Source of the DNA: Herbaspirillum sp. RTI4
GTDB taxonomy: Bacteria > Pseudomonadota > Gammaproteobacteria > Burkholderiales > Burkholderiaceae_D
NCBI RefSeq assembly: GCF_034313965.1
Contig: NZ_JAVIWQ010000002.1
Coordinates: 1,178,001-1,242,000, forward strand
Reading direction: 5' to 3'
DNA length: 64,000 bases
The notes beneath the pieces are model-generated. The model was given only the letters and a program-made list of their open reading frames with translations, made no database searches and was not told the origin of the DNA. Numbering within the stretch: position 1 is the first letter of the stretch; each line of letters opens with the position of its first letter. A program made the translations under genes and the position numbers. Of the stretch, positions 18,792-28,749 are shown piece after piece.

Positions 18792-19637
18792 ATGAGCATC
18801 CAGCCCGGCGCCGGTCTCGGCCTGAAATCCCCGCACTACGAAGAGGCGCTGGAGTGCGTTGCCGATGGCCTGTGGTTCGAGGTCCATGCGGAAAATTACA
18901 TGATGGCAGGCGGCCCCCGGCTGGCCTGGCTGGAGGCCATCCGCAGTCGGCATCCCTTGTCGCTGCACGGCGTCTCGCTGTCTCTGGCGGCCGATGCGCC
19001 ACCGGATGTTACGCATCTGAAAAAATTGGCCGAACTGATTCAACGCACTGAACCGATGCTGGTTTCCGAGCATCTCGCCTGGTCGGCATGGGGCGATCAT
19101 TACTATCCCGATTTGCTGCCCGTACCGCGCACCCAAGCCGCGCTTGTCCGCATTGCCGATAACATCGCCCGCACTCAGGATGCCCTCGGCCGTCGCATTG
19201 CCATCGAAAATCCCACCCACTATCTCCGCATGGAAACCCATGCCTGGAGCGAAACCGATTTCCTGTCCGAACTGACGCGTCGCACCGGCTGCGGCCTGTT
19301 GCTCGATGTGAATAATGTGTTTATCAGCGCGCACAATTTGCAGTTCGACGCCGCCGCTTATCTGGATTGCCTGCCGGGTGAGGCCATCATGGAAATCCAT
19401 CTGGCCGGGCATAGCCGCGATGCCGATCCGCAGCTCGATTTACTGATTGATTCGCACGATGCCGCCGTGGCAGCGCCTGTGTGGGCGCTTTACCGCCGCC
19501 TGATTGAACGCATAGGCCCACGGCCGACGCTGATCGAGCGCGACGATCACCTGCCGTCCTTTGCCGAGTTATTGCAGGAGCAGAATCAGGCGCAGCATAT
19601 TCTTGTGCAACACGCTGCGTCGCAGGTGGCGGCATGA
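18792..19637 (+). CDS. bufB: BufB, multinuclear non-heme iron oxidase (MNIO, DUF692)
   Basis: A 281-residue TIM-barrel MNIO. Iron-ligand type residues appear in family order: [68 protein letters not shown] and [10 protein letters not shown]. In bufferin systems this enzyme modifies precursor Cys residues to thiooxazole-type heterocycles. The gene starts 22 bases after bufA and overlaps bufC by four bases. The enzyme is cytoplasmic, so modification precedes Sec export. Confidence 0.93.
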   Translation: MSIQPGAGLGLKSPHYEEALECVADGLWFEVHAENYMMAGGPRLAWLEAIRSRHPLSLHGVSLSLAADAPPDVTHLKKLAELIQRTEPMLVSEHLAWSAWGDHYYPDLLPVPRTQAALVRIADNIARTQDALGRRIAIENPTHYLRMETHAWSETDFLSELTRRTGCGLLLDVNNVFISAHNLQFDAAAYLDCLPGEAIMEIHLAGHSRDADPQLDLLIDSHDAAVAAPVWALYRRLIERIGPRPTLIERDDHLPSFAELLQEQNQAQHILVQHAASQVAA

Positions 19638-20449
19638 GCGGCGCATTGAACGACACTCTGAGCCACACACTGAACGACGCACTGAGCAATTTTCAGGATC
19701 AATTCATCCGCGCCTTGTATGGCGAAACGGACGTCTGTCCCGAAGTCGCGGCGCTGATTTCTCAGCCCGGATTCAAGGTCTACCAAAATACTGTGATCAA
19801 GGCTTGCGTCGATGCGCTGGCGGCCAATTACCCGACGATAGTGCAATTGGTCGGCATAGAGTGGTTTCACGGCGCGGCGCTGATCCATGTCCGCGCTGCG
19901 CCGCCGACCAATGTCAGCATGATGGAGTACGGTCAGCATTTTCCGCATTTTCTGGCGGAGTTTCCGCCCGCCGCTGAGTTGCCCTATCTGGCCGAGGTGG
20001 CGCGTTTGGATAGGCTCTGGATAGAAGCGCACAGCGCTGCCGATCAGATGTCGCTCGACGCTACAGCGTTCGCTGGTTTGTCGCCCGAAGCGATCGGTCG
20101 CCTGATATTGCCACCGCATCCCAGCGCGCGCTGGTCGTGGTGCGCGACGCAACCGGCCTACAGCATTTGGCAAGCCAACCGCGAACAGCGCGAAGTTGCT
20201 ACCGATCTGGCGTGGGTGGGCGAGGGCGCTTTACTGACGCGTCGCGATGGCGGCGTGTGCTGGGAGTCGGTTAGCGCCGGAGCCTGCGCCTTTCTCGATG
20301 CCTGTCTCGCCGGACTCACTCTGGAAGAGGCCGCCAACCGTGCTGTGCAAGCCGATCCAGCGCAAGACATTGCATCCCTGTTGTCCCAGCTCATTACCGC
20401 TGGCGCTTTCGGCAAGGCCGACAGCGTCGCCACTCACCACGGAGATTGA
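19634..20449 (+). CDS. bufC: BufC, DUF2063 partner protein of the MNIO
   Basis: A 271-residue protein with the DUF2063 N-terminal domain (about residues 15-110, containing [20 protein letters not shown] and YPTIVQLVG) and a less conserved C-terminal part. DUF2063 proteins accompany DUF692 oxidases and are thought to recruit the precursor peptide. The first 20 codons are a near-tandem repeat ([16 protein letters not shown]) that also shows at DNA level. Four-base overlap with bufB implies equal expression. Confidence 0.88.
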   Translation: MSGALNDTLSHTLNDALSNFQDQFIRALYGETDVCPEVAALISQPGFKVYQNTVIKACVDALAANYPTIVQLVGIEWFHGAALIHVRAAPPTNVSMMEYGQHFPHFLAEFPPAAELPYLAEVARLDRLWIEAHSAADQMSLDATAFAGLSPEAIGRLILPPHPSARWSWCATQPAYSIWQANREQREVATDLAWVGEGALLTRRDGGVCWESVSAGACAFLDACLAGLTLEEAANRAVQADPAQDIASLLSQLITAGAFGKADSVATHHGD

Positions 20450-20450
20450 C

Positions 20451-20927
20451 ATGCCCAATCCACAACCAGCAGCAAGCAACGCCTCCAACTCCACTTTACT
20501 CACGCGCTGGAATGCGATTGCCGATTATTTGTCTGCCGGCATTCCACACTCCTTGCTGGCGCTGACTGCACGACTATCGATTGCGGGGGTGTTTTTCTTG
20601 TCCGGCCGAACCAAAGTCAGCGGTTATCTGACGATCACCGACAGCACTTACGATTTGTTTAAAAACGAATACAAAATCCCGCTGCTTCCTTCCGACCTCG
20701 CCGCGCATCTGGCCGCGTATGCCGAACATGCTTTCCCCTTGCTGCTGGTGCTGGGTTTGTTCACGCGTTTTTCAGCGTTGGCTTTGCTGGGCATGACGGC
20801 GGTAATTGAGATTTTTGTTTATCCCGACGCTTGGTCGACGCATTTGTCCTGGGCTGGGTTGCTGCTGTATCTGGTGGGACGGGGCGCAGGCGTTTTCTCG
20901 CTCGACCATCGAATCGGTATCAAATAA
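20451..20927 (+). CDS. DoxX-family membrane protein
   Basis: A 158-residue protein with four hydrophobic segments and the DoxX-type core ([21 protein letters not shown] N-terminus, then [22 protein letters not shown]). It begins one base after the bufC stop, with GGAGAT before the ATG, so it is the fourth gene of the bufferin operon. DoxX proteins often end DUF2282-DUF692-DUF2063 operons; a redox role at the membrane is plausible but unproven. Confidence 0.85.
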   Translation: MPNPQPAASNASNSTLLTRWNAIADYLSAGIPHSLLALTARLSIAGVFFLSGRTKVSGYLTITDSTYDLFKNEYKIPLLPSDLAAHLAAYAEHAFPLLLVLGLFTRFSALALLGMTAVIEIFVYPDAWSTHLSWAGLLLYLVGRGAGVFSLDHRIGIK

Positions 20928-20947
20928 AACGCCCTCAATCGAGGGCG
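20922..20947 (-). terminator. Terminator of yjdM (minus strand)
   Basis: On the minus strand, stem CGCCCTC-GATT-GAGGGCG is followed by TTTTATTT. It overlaps the doxX stop, as expected for convergent genes. Confidence 0.8.
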
Positions 20948-20969
20948 AATTCAGAGCGGGAATCATGCT

Positions 20970-21007
20970 GAGTCCCCCTGCTTAGAAATGGGGCAGGGGA
21001 CTCTTTT
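20970..21007 (+). terminator. Terminator of the bufferin operon (plus strand)
   Basis: Stem GAGTCCCC / GGGGACTC with a further CCTGC/GCAGG pairing, then TTTT. It ends at the yjdM stop. Confidence 0.75.
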
Positions 21008-21350
21008 ACACTTTCTTGACGAACTCGGTCTTTAAACCCATCGCGCCGAAACCGTCGATTTTGCAATCGATGTCATGGTCTCCCTCGACCAGACGGATGT
21101 TCTTGACCTTGGTCCCCATCTTGACCACGCCGCCCGAGCCCTTGAGCTTGAGGTCTTTGATGACGGTGACGGTATCGCCGTCGGCCAGGATAGTGCCCGT
21201 GGCATCGCGCCAGACTTTTTGTGTTTCTTCGGCCGCGCCGGCAGCCGAAGTAGTGGACCACTCATGCGCGCATTCCGGGCAGATGTACAGGCCGCCATCT
21301 TCGTAGGTAAAGGCGGAATTGCATTGTGGACAGGCGGGCAGGTTGCTCAT
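21006..21350 (-). CDS. yjdM: YjdM/PhnA-family zinc-ribbon protein
   Basis: A 114-residue protein. The N-terminal zinc ribbon has two Cys pairs ([11 protein letters not shown] and [10 protein letters not shown]), and the C-terminal small beta-barrel domain contains [16 protein letters not shown] and [19 protein letters not shown]. Despite the old name PhnA (alkylphosphonate uptake) this family is not a phosphonoacetate hydrolase, and its role is unclear. It stands alone, convergent with the bufferin operon. Confidence 0.9.
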   Translation of the reverse strand: MSNLPACPQCNSAFTYEDGGLYICPECAHEWSTTSAAGAAEETQKVWRDATGTILADGDTVTVIKDLKLKGSGGVVKMGTKVKNIRLVEGDHDIDCKIDGFGAMGLKTEFVKKV

Positions 21351-21393
21351 GGATACTTTCGGAGAAGGACGTTCAAAGACGGCAGTATACTAA

Positions 21394-21426
21394 CCCCACC
21401 CCGAACCCCACCCCGAACCCCACCCT
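21394..21426. repeat. C-rich tandem repeat, 12-bp unit
   Basis: About 2.8 copies of CCCCACCCCGAA in the leader region between divergent yjdM and ssb. The G-rich complementary strand has runs of four G and could form a quadruplex. Confidence 0.8.
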
Positions 21427-21684
21427 CCGGCGACCGGGAATACGGCGGCTTCCACTGTTACTCAAAGATTCAAAGGAATCGTGGGTTCGCTGGTCTTCAT
21501 GGGTATAATTGCGGCTTCGCTCGGGCGCACAGACCTGACCGCCTCCCGCTATGGGGCATAGCGGTCTTTTCTGCAGAATGAACCGATTTTTTGCCGCAGG
21601 CGCGGGATTGACCGGACTCAGGCGCGCCCATCACGTAGTTGCGTCCATCACGCATTCGCAATCGACACGCATTCAGGAGAAATA

Positions 21685-22206
21685 ATGGCATCGGTCAATA
21701 AAGTCATCATCGTCGGCAATCTGGGCCGCGATCCGGAAACACGTTACATGCCTAACGGCGAAGCCGTGACCAACATCGCCGTCGCGACGACCGAAAGCTG
21801 GAAAGACAAAAATAGCGGCGAAAAAAAGGAATTGACCGAATGGCATCGGATCACCTTCTATCGCAAGCTGGCTGAAATTGCCGGGCAGTATCTGAAAAAA
21901 GGTTCGCAAATCTACGTCGAAGGCCGTCTGCAAACACGCAAATGGCAAGATAAAGAAGGCGTGGATCGCTACACCACTGAAATCATTGCCGATTCCATGC
22001 AAATGCTCGGTAGCCGTCAAGGCATGGGTGGCGGCGGGCAGATGGATGACGACAGCAGCTACGGCGGCGGCGCTCCGGCGCAGCAGGCACCGCGTCAGAA
22101 TGTGGGTAATGCAGCCGCAGGTGGCAGTGGTGGCGGCGGTTCCCGCGCTCCGGCTTCGCGGCCGGCGCCGAATTTTTCGGATATGGATGACGATATCCCG
22201 TTCTGA
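21685..22206 (+). CDS. ssb: Single-stranded DNA-binding protein
   Basis: A 173-residue SSB. The OB-fold domain spans residues 1-110 ([17 protein letters not shown] at the N-terminus). A Gly-rich linker with Q, N and P follows (about 112-160), and the acidic tip ends MDDDIPF, the docking site for partner proteins. AGGAGAA precedes the ATG. In many Burkholderiales ssb follows uvrA and an MFS gene; here it lies 16.7 kb from uvrA. A strong hairpin terminator follows. Confidence 0.97.
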   Translation: MASVNKVIIVGNLGRDPETRYMPNGEAVTNIAVATTESWKDKNSGEKKELTEWHRITFYRKLAEIAGQYLKKGSQIYVEGRLQTRKWQDKEGVDRYTTEIIADSMQMLGSRQGMGGGGQMDDDSSYGGGAPAQQAPRQNVGNAAAGGSGGGGSRAPASRPAPNFSDMDDDIPF

Positions 22207-22235
22207 TCGCCCCATAGACCCAACGCAGCAGCTCG

Positions 22236-22270
22236 AAAAACCCGGTAAATCTTCGATTTCCGGGTTTTTT
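22236..22270 (+). terminator. Rho-independent terminator of ssb
   Basis: AAAAACCCGG ... CCGGGTTTTTT with an inner AAATC/GATTT pairing around a TTC loop, 30 bases after the ssb stop. Confidence 0.9.
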
Positions 22271-22325
22271 ATTGCTCAGGGAAAACGATCTTTTCAACGC
22301 ATCCCATAAAAAGTCTGGAACATTG

Positions 22326-25300
22326 ATGAGTGTGATATCCGGTTTCCCCCGCTTGGCTGCCTGCCTGCTTCTGGCGCTGTGTTGTCCGCTGGTACTCGCG
22401 CAAAGCGATGAAATTGAAGAAAGCTTCAAGCCGCACACCCCAGCCGAAATTGCCGAATTCAGAGCGATTCTGGCAGAGCCGGTGCCGCAAAATGCCTTGA
22501 ATTCCAGTTTGCAGGAGCACTTCAGGAAGAAAGAACTGGCGGCGGAAAAGCTGGGTGAGCCCGATGCCATCGTGGCGATGTTCCGACAATGGGCGGCGGT
22601 CTTTCCCAACGGTATCAGCTGGAACAATTTTGCCAATGAACTGATGCGTGTCGGCGCTTACGATGAGGCGTTTAGCATTCGCAGGATCTCCATCGAGAAA
22701 GAAAATTTACCGAATCAGCGCGAAATGTACCGGACCAACTACGCGCGCGATCTTTACTCACTCGGGCGCTATGAAGAAGCGCAGCAGATGCTCGATCTGA
22801 TCTTTCAGAACATCGAGACCCTGAAAAAAGGGCCGGCTACTTTTTCGAACAAAGGCGGCAATCAGAGTCAGCGCAACACCATGTATCTGTGGCGCTTGCG
22901 GGCAGGTGCTGATGCTCTGGCATCGAGCATGCAGCTCAGGCTGGGCAAACTGGACGAAGCCGTAACGTATGCCGCGCAAGCGGTCAATGATGCAAGGGAA
23001 GATGTCCGGCTGGCCCAAACGCTAGGGAATGGGCAGAACGAGTTGCTGCGGGCATCGACGACGCTGGGCAATAGTCTGGCGCAAAAAAATGCGGCGTTGC
23101 AGGCGGCAGGCAAGTACGGCGAAGCAGAGGAAACGCTGAAAGAATATTTGCGACTGTCCAGAGACTTACCTTTGCGGCCGCGCTTGTTGAGTTCCATCTA
23201 CTCGGCCGCGGGTGGCCTGCGTCACGATCAGCGCGAGTTTGTGCAAGCCGAAAACTATTATCGCAAGGCGGACAAAGTATTGGAGTCGCTGGCGTATGCG
23301 CCGACGACGCAAGCCCGCACTAATCTTGTCCGCGCTCTCGTGGCCTCGCTGGAAGGCCAGCATCGATGGGATGCCGCAGTGGCAGAACTGGACCGGCTCG
23401 ATGGCGCAGTCAAGCACGATGCTGTCGCCAAACGGCGCACACAGTATCCGCTTGAGCGCGGCTATGCCTACTTTGAAAGTGGCAAACGCTTGCCGCAAGC
23501 GGTGGAATTATTTCAGTCACTGCTGCAAGACATGCAGAGCCGGTATCCCGCCAATCACTTTTTTGTGGCACAGGCCAGCGGCTTGCAAGGCGTTGCGCTG
23601 TGGCGAACCGGCACTGCCGGCAGCAAGGCCTGCGCCATCCCCCTGCTTCAGAGCGCGGTGCGCAGCTACATGCTGCCCGACAATTTTGATATGGAAACGG
23701 TGGGCGTCAGAAAAGATATCCGCGAACTGATTTTTGCCGCCTATCTCGATGCCCTGTTCACTACCCCCGGTGCCAATCCTATGGACGCCATGGGCCCTGC
23801 CGACTGGGTGCGCGGAGGCATGGTGCAAGAAGCGCTGGCCGATGCTGCCGTCCGTTCTGCTGCCACTGATCCGGCGCTGGCCAGTCTGGTGCGCCAGGAT
23901 CAGGATGGACGTAATGAAATAGAGGCCTTGCGCAAATACCTGGCAGGCGATGCCGGCAGTGCCCAGTCGCCCCTGCCGGAAGTCGCTCTCAAGATGCGCG
24001 CCCGGATTGCCGAACTGGATATCGCGCGGAAAAAACTGCAAACCGAAATCAAGTCCAGATTTCCCGGTTACGACCGGCTGGTACGGCCAACGCCGCCGGG
24101 ACTGACCGAACTGGCCAAAGAACTGGTGGCCGATGAGGCGCTGATCATGCTGTTGCCTACCGAGGATGCGGTGTATGTCTGGGCGCTCAGCAGCGCAGGA
24201 AAAAGCGCTTATGCGCGGGTGGATCTGAGCAAGGTGCAATTGGCGCGACTGGTGAAAAATGCGCGCAACACGCTGGATTTCAATGAGATGGATGGCATGC
24301 TGCTTCCCTTCAACGCCGCCGCTTCCAGCGAGTTGTACCAGCGGCTTCTGGTGCCGGTCAAAGGCGTGATTGAGGGTAAAAAACATCTGGTCGTGGCCGC
24401 TGGCGGTGCGCTGGGGCAAATGCCTTTTGGCGTTCTTCTTACGCAACCGGTCAGACTCGTCACGATGGATGCCCCCTGGCTTATCCGGCAGGCAGCGATT
24501 ACGCATATCCCCAGCCTGAGTGCGTGGATGGCGGTCAAACAATTTTCCAAAGCGCATTCCGCATCAGAACCGCTGGCAGCCTGGGGCGATCCGCAATTCG
24601 GCTCAGTCAAACAACTGGCCTCGGCCGGTAACGGCACCCGCCATATCGGACTGACGCGCAGTGTCGCACTGGGGGATGTGGGGGATGGAGCGAAGGACGA
24701 TGCGCAAGGCGCGCTCGATTACGCCAGCATCCCGGCCTTGCCGGAGACGCGCGATGAATTGCTGTCGATTGCCACCGTCCTGAAAGCAGACCACCAGCGC
24801 GACCTGCATCTGGGCGCGCAGGCGACCAAGGCCAGCGTCTTGAAAAGCAATCAGGAAGGGGAGCTGATCAAGAAACGCGTGATCGCTTTCGCCACGCATG
24901 GCCTGATGGCGGGCGACTTGCCTAATCTCACCCAGCCTGCGCTGGCGCTGGCAAGCACCGGCAATGAAGCCCGCGAACCCTTGGGCGCACTGCTGACGCT
25001 CGATGAAGTGCTGGGACTCAAGCTCAATGCCGACTGGGTGATTTTATCGGCCTGCAATACGGCGGCATCGGATGGCAAAGCAGAAGAGGCCCTGAGTGGG
25101 CTGGCGCGCGGATTTTTCTACGCCGGCAGCCGCAGTCTGTTAGTGACGCACTGGGCGGTAGAAAGCGAAAGCGCTAAACAACTGACGACCGCCACGCTGG
25201 CGCATTACGTGGAAAATCCCAGCGAACGCAAGGCGGAAAGTTTGCGTCAAGCCATGCTCAGGGTGATGGCTGAACCGAAATACGCGCACCCGGCTTTTTG

Positions 25301-25337
25301 GGCGCCTTACGCGCTGGTGGGTGACGGCGGGCGTTAA
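22326..25337 (+). CDS. Secreted TPR-CHAT protein (caspase-like)
   Basis: A 1003-residue protein with an N-terminal signal peptide (hydrophobic to about residue 24, LVLAQS cleavage), a long helical region with tetratricopeptide-like repeats (about 100-430), and a C-terminal CHAT domain (about 610-1003). The caspase-type dyad is present: H858 (IAFATHGLM) and C910 (VILSACNTA). The frame is open from 22272 but the ATG at 22326 gives the signal peptide. CHAT proteins include gRAMP-linked and gasdermin-activating proteases; here export, not a defence locus, is suggested. Function unknown; it is a single gene unit. Confidence 0.82.
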   Translation: MSVISGFPRLAACLLLALCCPLVLAQSDEIEESFKPHTPAEIAEFRAILAEPVPQNALNSSLQEHFRKKELAAEKLGEPDAIVAMFRQWAAVFPNGISWNNFANELMRVGAYDEAFSIRRISIEKENLPNQREMYRTNYARDLYSLGRYEEAQQMLDLIFQNIETLKKGPATFSNKGGNQSQRNTMYLWRLRAGADALASSMQLRLGKLDEAVTYAAQAVNDAREDVRLAQTLGNGQNELLRASTTLGNSLAQKNAALQAAGKYGEAEETLKEYLRLSRDLPLRPRLLSSIYSAAGGLRHDQREFVQAENYYRKADKVLESLAYAPTTQARTNLVRALVASLEGQHRWDAAVAELDRLDGAVKHDAVAKRRTQYPLERGYAYFESGKRLPQAVELFQSLLQDMQSRYPANHFFVAQASGLQGVALWRTGTAGSKACAIPLLQSAVRSYMLPDNFDMETVGVRKDIRELIFAAYLDALFTTPGANPMDAMGPADWVRGGMVQEALADAAVRSAATDPALASLVRQDQDGRNEIEALRKYLAGDAGSAQSPLPEVALKMRARIAELDIARKKLQTEIKSRFPGYDRLVRPTPPGLTELAKELVADEALIMLLPTEDAVYVWALSSAGKSAYARVDLSKVQLARLVKNARNTLDFNEMDGMLLPFNAAASSELYQRLLVPVKGVIEGKKHLVVAAGGALGQMPFGVLLTQPVRLVTMDAPWLIRQAAITHIPSLSAWMAVKQFSKAHSASEPLAAWGDPQFGSVKQLASAGNGTRHIGLTRSVALGDVGDGAKDDAQGALDYASIPALPETRDELLSIATVLKADHQRDLHLGAQATKASVLKSNQEGELIKKRVIAFATHGLMAGDLPNLTQPALALASTGNEAREPLGALLTLDEVLGLKLNADWVILSACNTAASDGKAEEALSGLARGFFYAGSRSLLVTHWAVESESAKQLTTATLAHYVENPSERKAESLRQAMLRVMAEPKYAHPAFWAPYALVGDGGR

Positions 25338-25349
25338 TTGCGCTGATGC

Positions 25350-25453
25350 ATCGGCTAACAAATCAGCTAACAAATCGGCTAACCAATTGACTGACACATC
25401 GATTGAAAAATCGACTGAAAAATAGACTGAAAAATAGACTGAAAAATAGACTG
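25350..25453. repeat. Two adjacent 12-bp tandem repeats
   Basis: Three copies of an ATCGGCTAACAA-like unit (25350-25385) grade into about four copies of GACTGAAAAATA (25402-25453). They fill the first half of the gap between convergent genes. Intermediate units look like stepwise mutated copies of one another. Confidence 0.85.
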
Positions 25454-25568
25454 ATATCGGGCGCGGCCAACGCCATTTCAGCTTGTGCCAGCCGCCAGCG
25501 CATGAGTGGCGCGCACAGATGCCGTTCGGTGATCTTGCGCGCCGTTCCTAAGGACGTTTTGCCGACGT

Positions 25569-26000
25569 TTATTTATGATCAGGTTCCACCAGTTTTCTCA
25601 GCATCCCACCCTCCTGCGCACTGCCGCTGGAAGTGCCGTCGCCATCGATACGGCGCTGGCAGGCCTCTTGATCTCTCATCGGTAGTGATTGGCAGCGGCT
25701 TAAGGCATTTTGACGATAATCTGGCGCGCGGTCATTGAGGCGGCCTCTTTTGGCTTCGTCCCTCGCTGCACCTGCCTCTTTGAGGCAAGTTGCGCGGTCC
25801 TGGTTTGAGTGGCCGGAATTGCAGACCTTCAGGTCGTTTTGATAGCGTGCATTCTCATCTTGCGCCGGATTGGCGGCGATTGAGGAATAGGAGGCACTGG
25901 CGGCCAACAATACCAGTGCGAGTTGGCACAGGGACTTGCGTTGGAATGGCGCTGCGGCAAAAATAAATCCTGGTTGTTTTGCTTGTTGTTTGTTACGCAT
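25569..26000 (-). CDS. Small secreted protein of unknown function
   Basis: 143 residues from the ATG at 26000, which has GGAGGT seven bases upstream; the frame is open further but without start support. A hydrophobic segment around residues 22-42 ending SIAANPAQ suggests Sec export. The mature part has four Cys in two C-x10-C pairs (KVCNSGHSNQDRATC and SRCQSLPMRDQEAC), which could form disulfides, and is rich in charged residues. I do not recognise the family. It is convergent with the CHAT gene. Confidence 0.65.
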   Translation of the reverse strand: MRNKQQAKQPGFIFAAAPFQRKSLCQLALVLLAASASYSSIAANPAQDENARYQNDLKVCNSGHSNQDRATCLKEAGAARDEAKRGRLNDRAPDYRQNALSRCQSLPMRDQEACQRRIDGDGTSSGSAQEGGMLRKLVEPDHK

Positions 26001-26435
26001 AAAGACCTCCGGTGTGGAATGGAAAAACAAAGATAGAAAGTGCCGTGATGTCTGTGATATCTGTGGGGCAGGCCCGTTGTGCGGTCGATACGTCAGGGAC
26101 GTTTCACACTCTCGCAAAAGAGGTACGTAAAAAGCAGCACTTGGAAAACGGAACCTGGAACCTGATTCACGCCCTCGTCAGTTCCTTGGGCTGGCCCCGC
26201 AGATTTCCGGGTTGTGGCGTCCGGTCATTCTTCAGTATGACAGTTTCTCAGGATAGTTTTTCCTTGAGCGTATCGCTCCGGATCATGGCCCCTATTCCAG
26301 AGAAAATATGATCGGTCGGTTCCCGTCTCCATGGGGATAAATTTATATTGCGGCGGGCGGAAAATAGATGTCACCGGAATGCAATATTTCAGTGTGATAA
26401 TGCCGGACTAATATTAAAAATGTTTGGAGCCGTCC
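26001..26435. other. Intergenic gap before ugpB
   Basis: 435 bases between divergent transcription units. I looked for a Pho box (two CTGTCAT-like 7-mers 4 apart) before ugpB and saw only weak similarity around 26371-26395. No gene, repeat or terminator is evident. Confidence 0.5.
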
Positions 26436-27746
26436 ATGATAAAAAAATCGCTTTGCGCCATTGTCCTCGCTGCCAGCTTTACCACTCCTGCCATGGCTGC
26501 ACCGCAGGAAATCCAGTGGTGGCATTCCATGAGCGGCCAGTTGGGTGACTGGGTCAACGACCTGACCCGCGACTTCAACGCCAGCCAAAAAGACTACAAG
26601 ATCGTGCCTAGTTTCAAAGGCTCCTACGATGAAACCATGCCGGCTGCGATTGCCGCTTACCGCTCCGGCAATGCCCCGGCCATCCTGCAAGTGTTCGAAG
26701 TCGGCACTGCCACGATGATGGCCAGCAAGGGTGCCATCGTTCCCGTGGGCGAAGTGATGAAACAGGCTGGTTTGCCGTTCGATGCCAAAGCCTATGTGCC
26801 GGCAGTGGCCGGCTACTACACGGCCCCGAACGGACAAATGCTGTCTTATCCGTTCAATAGCTCGACCACGGTCATGTTTTACAACCGCGATGCTTTCCGC
26901 CGCGCCGGCCTCGATGTCAACAAGCCGCCGCAGACCTGGCCGGAACTGGCGCTGGTCACGGCGAAACTGAAAGCGGCCGGTGAAAAATGTCCGTACACCT
27001 CTTCCTGGCAAAGCTGGGTGCAGCTGGAAAGTTTCTCGACCTGGCATAACGTCGAATTCGCTACCAAGAACAACGGCTTCGGCGGCACCAGCGCACGTCT
27101 GGCCTTCGATACCCCGCTGCATGTGCGCCATATCGAAAACCTGGCCAACATGGCCAAGCAAGGTCTGTTTGTCTACAAGGGCCGCGGCAATGTGCCGGAT
27201 GCTTCCTTCATCTCCGGCGAATGCGCGATCCTGACCGGTTCCTCCAGCACCTTCGGCGCGATCAAGAAAAGCGCGAAGTTCGACGCCGGCATTGCCAATC
27301 TGCCGTATTACCCTGATGTGCCGAATGCCCCGCAAAACACCTTGCTCGGTGGTGCCAGCCTGTGGGTGATGGCAGGCAAGTCGCCGGCTGAATACAAGGG
27401 TGTGGCGGCATTTTTCAACTACCTGTCCCGTCCTGAAGTGCAGGCGGCCAGTCATCAGCGCACCGGCTATTTGCCGATCACGATGGCGGCCTACGAGCTA
27501 ACGGAGAAATCCGGCTTTTACAAGAAAAACCCCGGTGCCGATGTCGCCGTCACGCAAATGATCCGCAAGACGACCGACAAGTCGCGTGGTGTGCGGCTGG
27601 GTAACTTCCCGCAAATCCGTACCATCATCGATGAAGAGTTCGAGCAGATATGGAGCGGCAAAAAAACCGCCAAGGAAGGCATTGCTGCTGCTATCAAGCG
27701 CGGTAACGAACAGCTGGCGCGTTTCGAGAAAGCTAACAAATCCTGA
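26436..27746 (+). CDS. ugpB: UgpB, glycerol-3-phosphate-binding protein
   Basis: A 436-residue periplasmic solute-binding protein of the ABC importer for sn-glycerol-3-phosphate. The signal peptide (MIKKSLCAIVLAASFTTPAM, cleavage near AMA-A) is followed by QEIQWWHSMSGQLGDWVN, the typical UgpB start. FNSSTTVMFYNRDAFRRAG and LGGASLWVMAGKSPAEYKG are family features. The start is the ATG at 26436; an in-frame TTG at 26424 is less likely. It leads ugpA-ugpE-ugpC. Confidence 0.93.
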   Translation: MIKKSLCAIVLAASFTTPAMAAPQEIQWWHSMSGQLGDWVNDLTRDFNASQKDYKIVPSFKGSYDETMPAAIAAYRSGNAPAILQVFEVGTATMMASKGAIVPVGEVMKQAGLPFDAKAYVPAVAGYYTAPNGQMLSYPFNSSTTVMFYNRDAFRRAGLDVNKPPQTWPELALVTAKLKAAGEKCPYTSSWQSWVQLESFSTWHNVEFATKNNGFGGTSARLAFDTPLHVRHIENLANMAKQGLFVYKGRGNVPDASFISGECAILTGSSSTFGAIKKSAKFDAGIANLPYYPDVPNAPQNTLLGGASLWVMAGKSPAEYKGVAAFFNYLSRPEVQAASHQRTGYLPITMAAYELTEKSGFYKKNPGADVAVTQMIRKTTDKSRGVRLGNFPQIRTIIDEEFEQIWSGKKTAKEGIAAAIKRGNEQLARFEKANKS

Positions 27747-27865
27747 TGCGCAGTATTGCCTGGCGCTGATTAGGCGTACATGGCGTACATGGCTTCATAG
27801 TCGAGCGGGCAGCCGGTGATCCGGTTTGCCCGCCGATTTTTTTTTGGCGGATAAGTAGGATCGCT

Positions 27866-28747
27866 ATGCAAAAACGCATGTTATTCAAATCGCGCTGGCT
27901 GCCGTGGGCATTGATGCTGCCGCAGCTCACGGTGGTGCTGGTTTTTTTCTTTTGGCCGGCGGGACAGGCGCTGCTGCAATCTTTGCAGATTCAGGATGCC
28001 TTCGGTACCGCACCGCAATTTGTAGGACTCGATAATTTCAGGGACTTGCTGGCAGATGATAATTATCTGGCCTCGTTCCGCATTACCGCGGTCTTTTCGG
28101 TGCTGGTGGCGGGTATCGGGCTGGGCGTGGCCTTGCTGCTGGCCGTTTGCGCCAACCGCGTTATGCGCGGCGCACTGGCTTATCGAACCATGCTGATCTG
28201 GCCCTACGCAGTGGCACCGGCGATTGCCGGTATCTTGTGGCTGTTCATGTTGTCGCCGTCGATTGGGGTGCTGGCTTATGCGCTGCGCACCGTCGGCATC
28301 GAATGGAATCAGGTCGTCAATCCGGGGCAGGCGATGGCGCTGATTGTCATGGCGGCGGTCTGGAAGCAGATCAGTTACAACTTCCTGTTTTTTCTGGCCG
28401 GATTGCAGGCAGTACCGAAGTCGCTGATCGAAGCGGCCGCCATTGATGGCGCCTCGCCGTGGCGTCGGTTCCGCGATATCGTTTTTCCCTTGCTGTCACC
28501 GACGACCTTCTTCCTGATGGTGGTCAATGTGGTGTACGCCTTCTTTGAAACCTTCGCCATTGTCGATGCCGCCACTCAGGGCGGGCCCGGCGTGGAAACC
28601 ACGATCCTGGTGTACAAGGTGTTTCATGACGGTTTTCAGGGACTGGATCTGGGTAGCTCCTCGGCCCAATCGGTGGTGCTGATGGCGATTGTCATTGCGC
28701 TGACCATCATTCAATTTCGCTACGTCGAAAAGAAAGTGCAGTACTGA
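27866..28747 (+). CDS. ugpA: UgpA, glycerol-3-phosphate ABC transporter permease
   Basis: A 293-residue inner-membrane permease with six hydrophobic segments and the EAA loop ([25 protein letters not shown]) that contacts the ATPase. It starts 119 bases after ugpB and is followed by ugpE after two bases. It forms the heterodimeric channel with UgpE. Confidence 0.94.
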   Translation: MQKRMLFKSRWLPWALMLPQLTVVLVFFFWPAGQALLQSLQIQDAFGTAPQFVGLDNFRDLLADDNYLASFRITAVFSVLVAGIGLGVALLLAVCANRVMRGALAYRTMLIWPYAVAPAIAGILWLFMLSPSIGVLAYALRTVGIEWNQVVNPGQAMALIVMAAVWKQISYNFLFFLAGLQAVPKSLIEAAAIDGASPWRRFRDIVFPLLSPTTFFLMVVNVVYAFFETFAIVDAATQGGPGVETTILVYKVFHDGFQGLDLGSSSAQSVVLMAIVIALTIIQFRYVEKKVQY

Positions 28748-28749
28748 TC

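Noticed and set aside
23517..24557. 346-codon frame antisense to the CHAT gene
   Set aside because: No family features, and the sense frame has a signal peptide and CHAT active site.
26343..27455. 370-codon frame antisense to ugpB
   Set aside because: Mirror of ugpB codon structure; rich in His, Arg and Gly with no motif.
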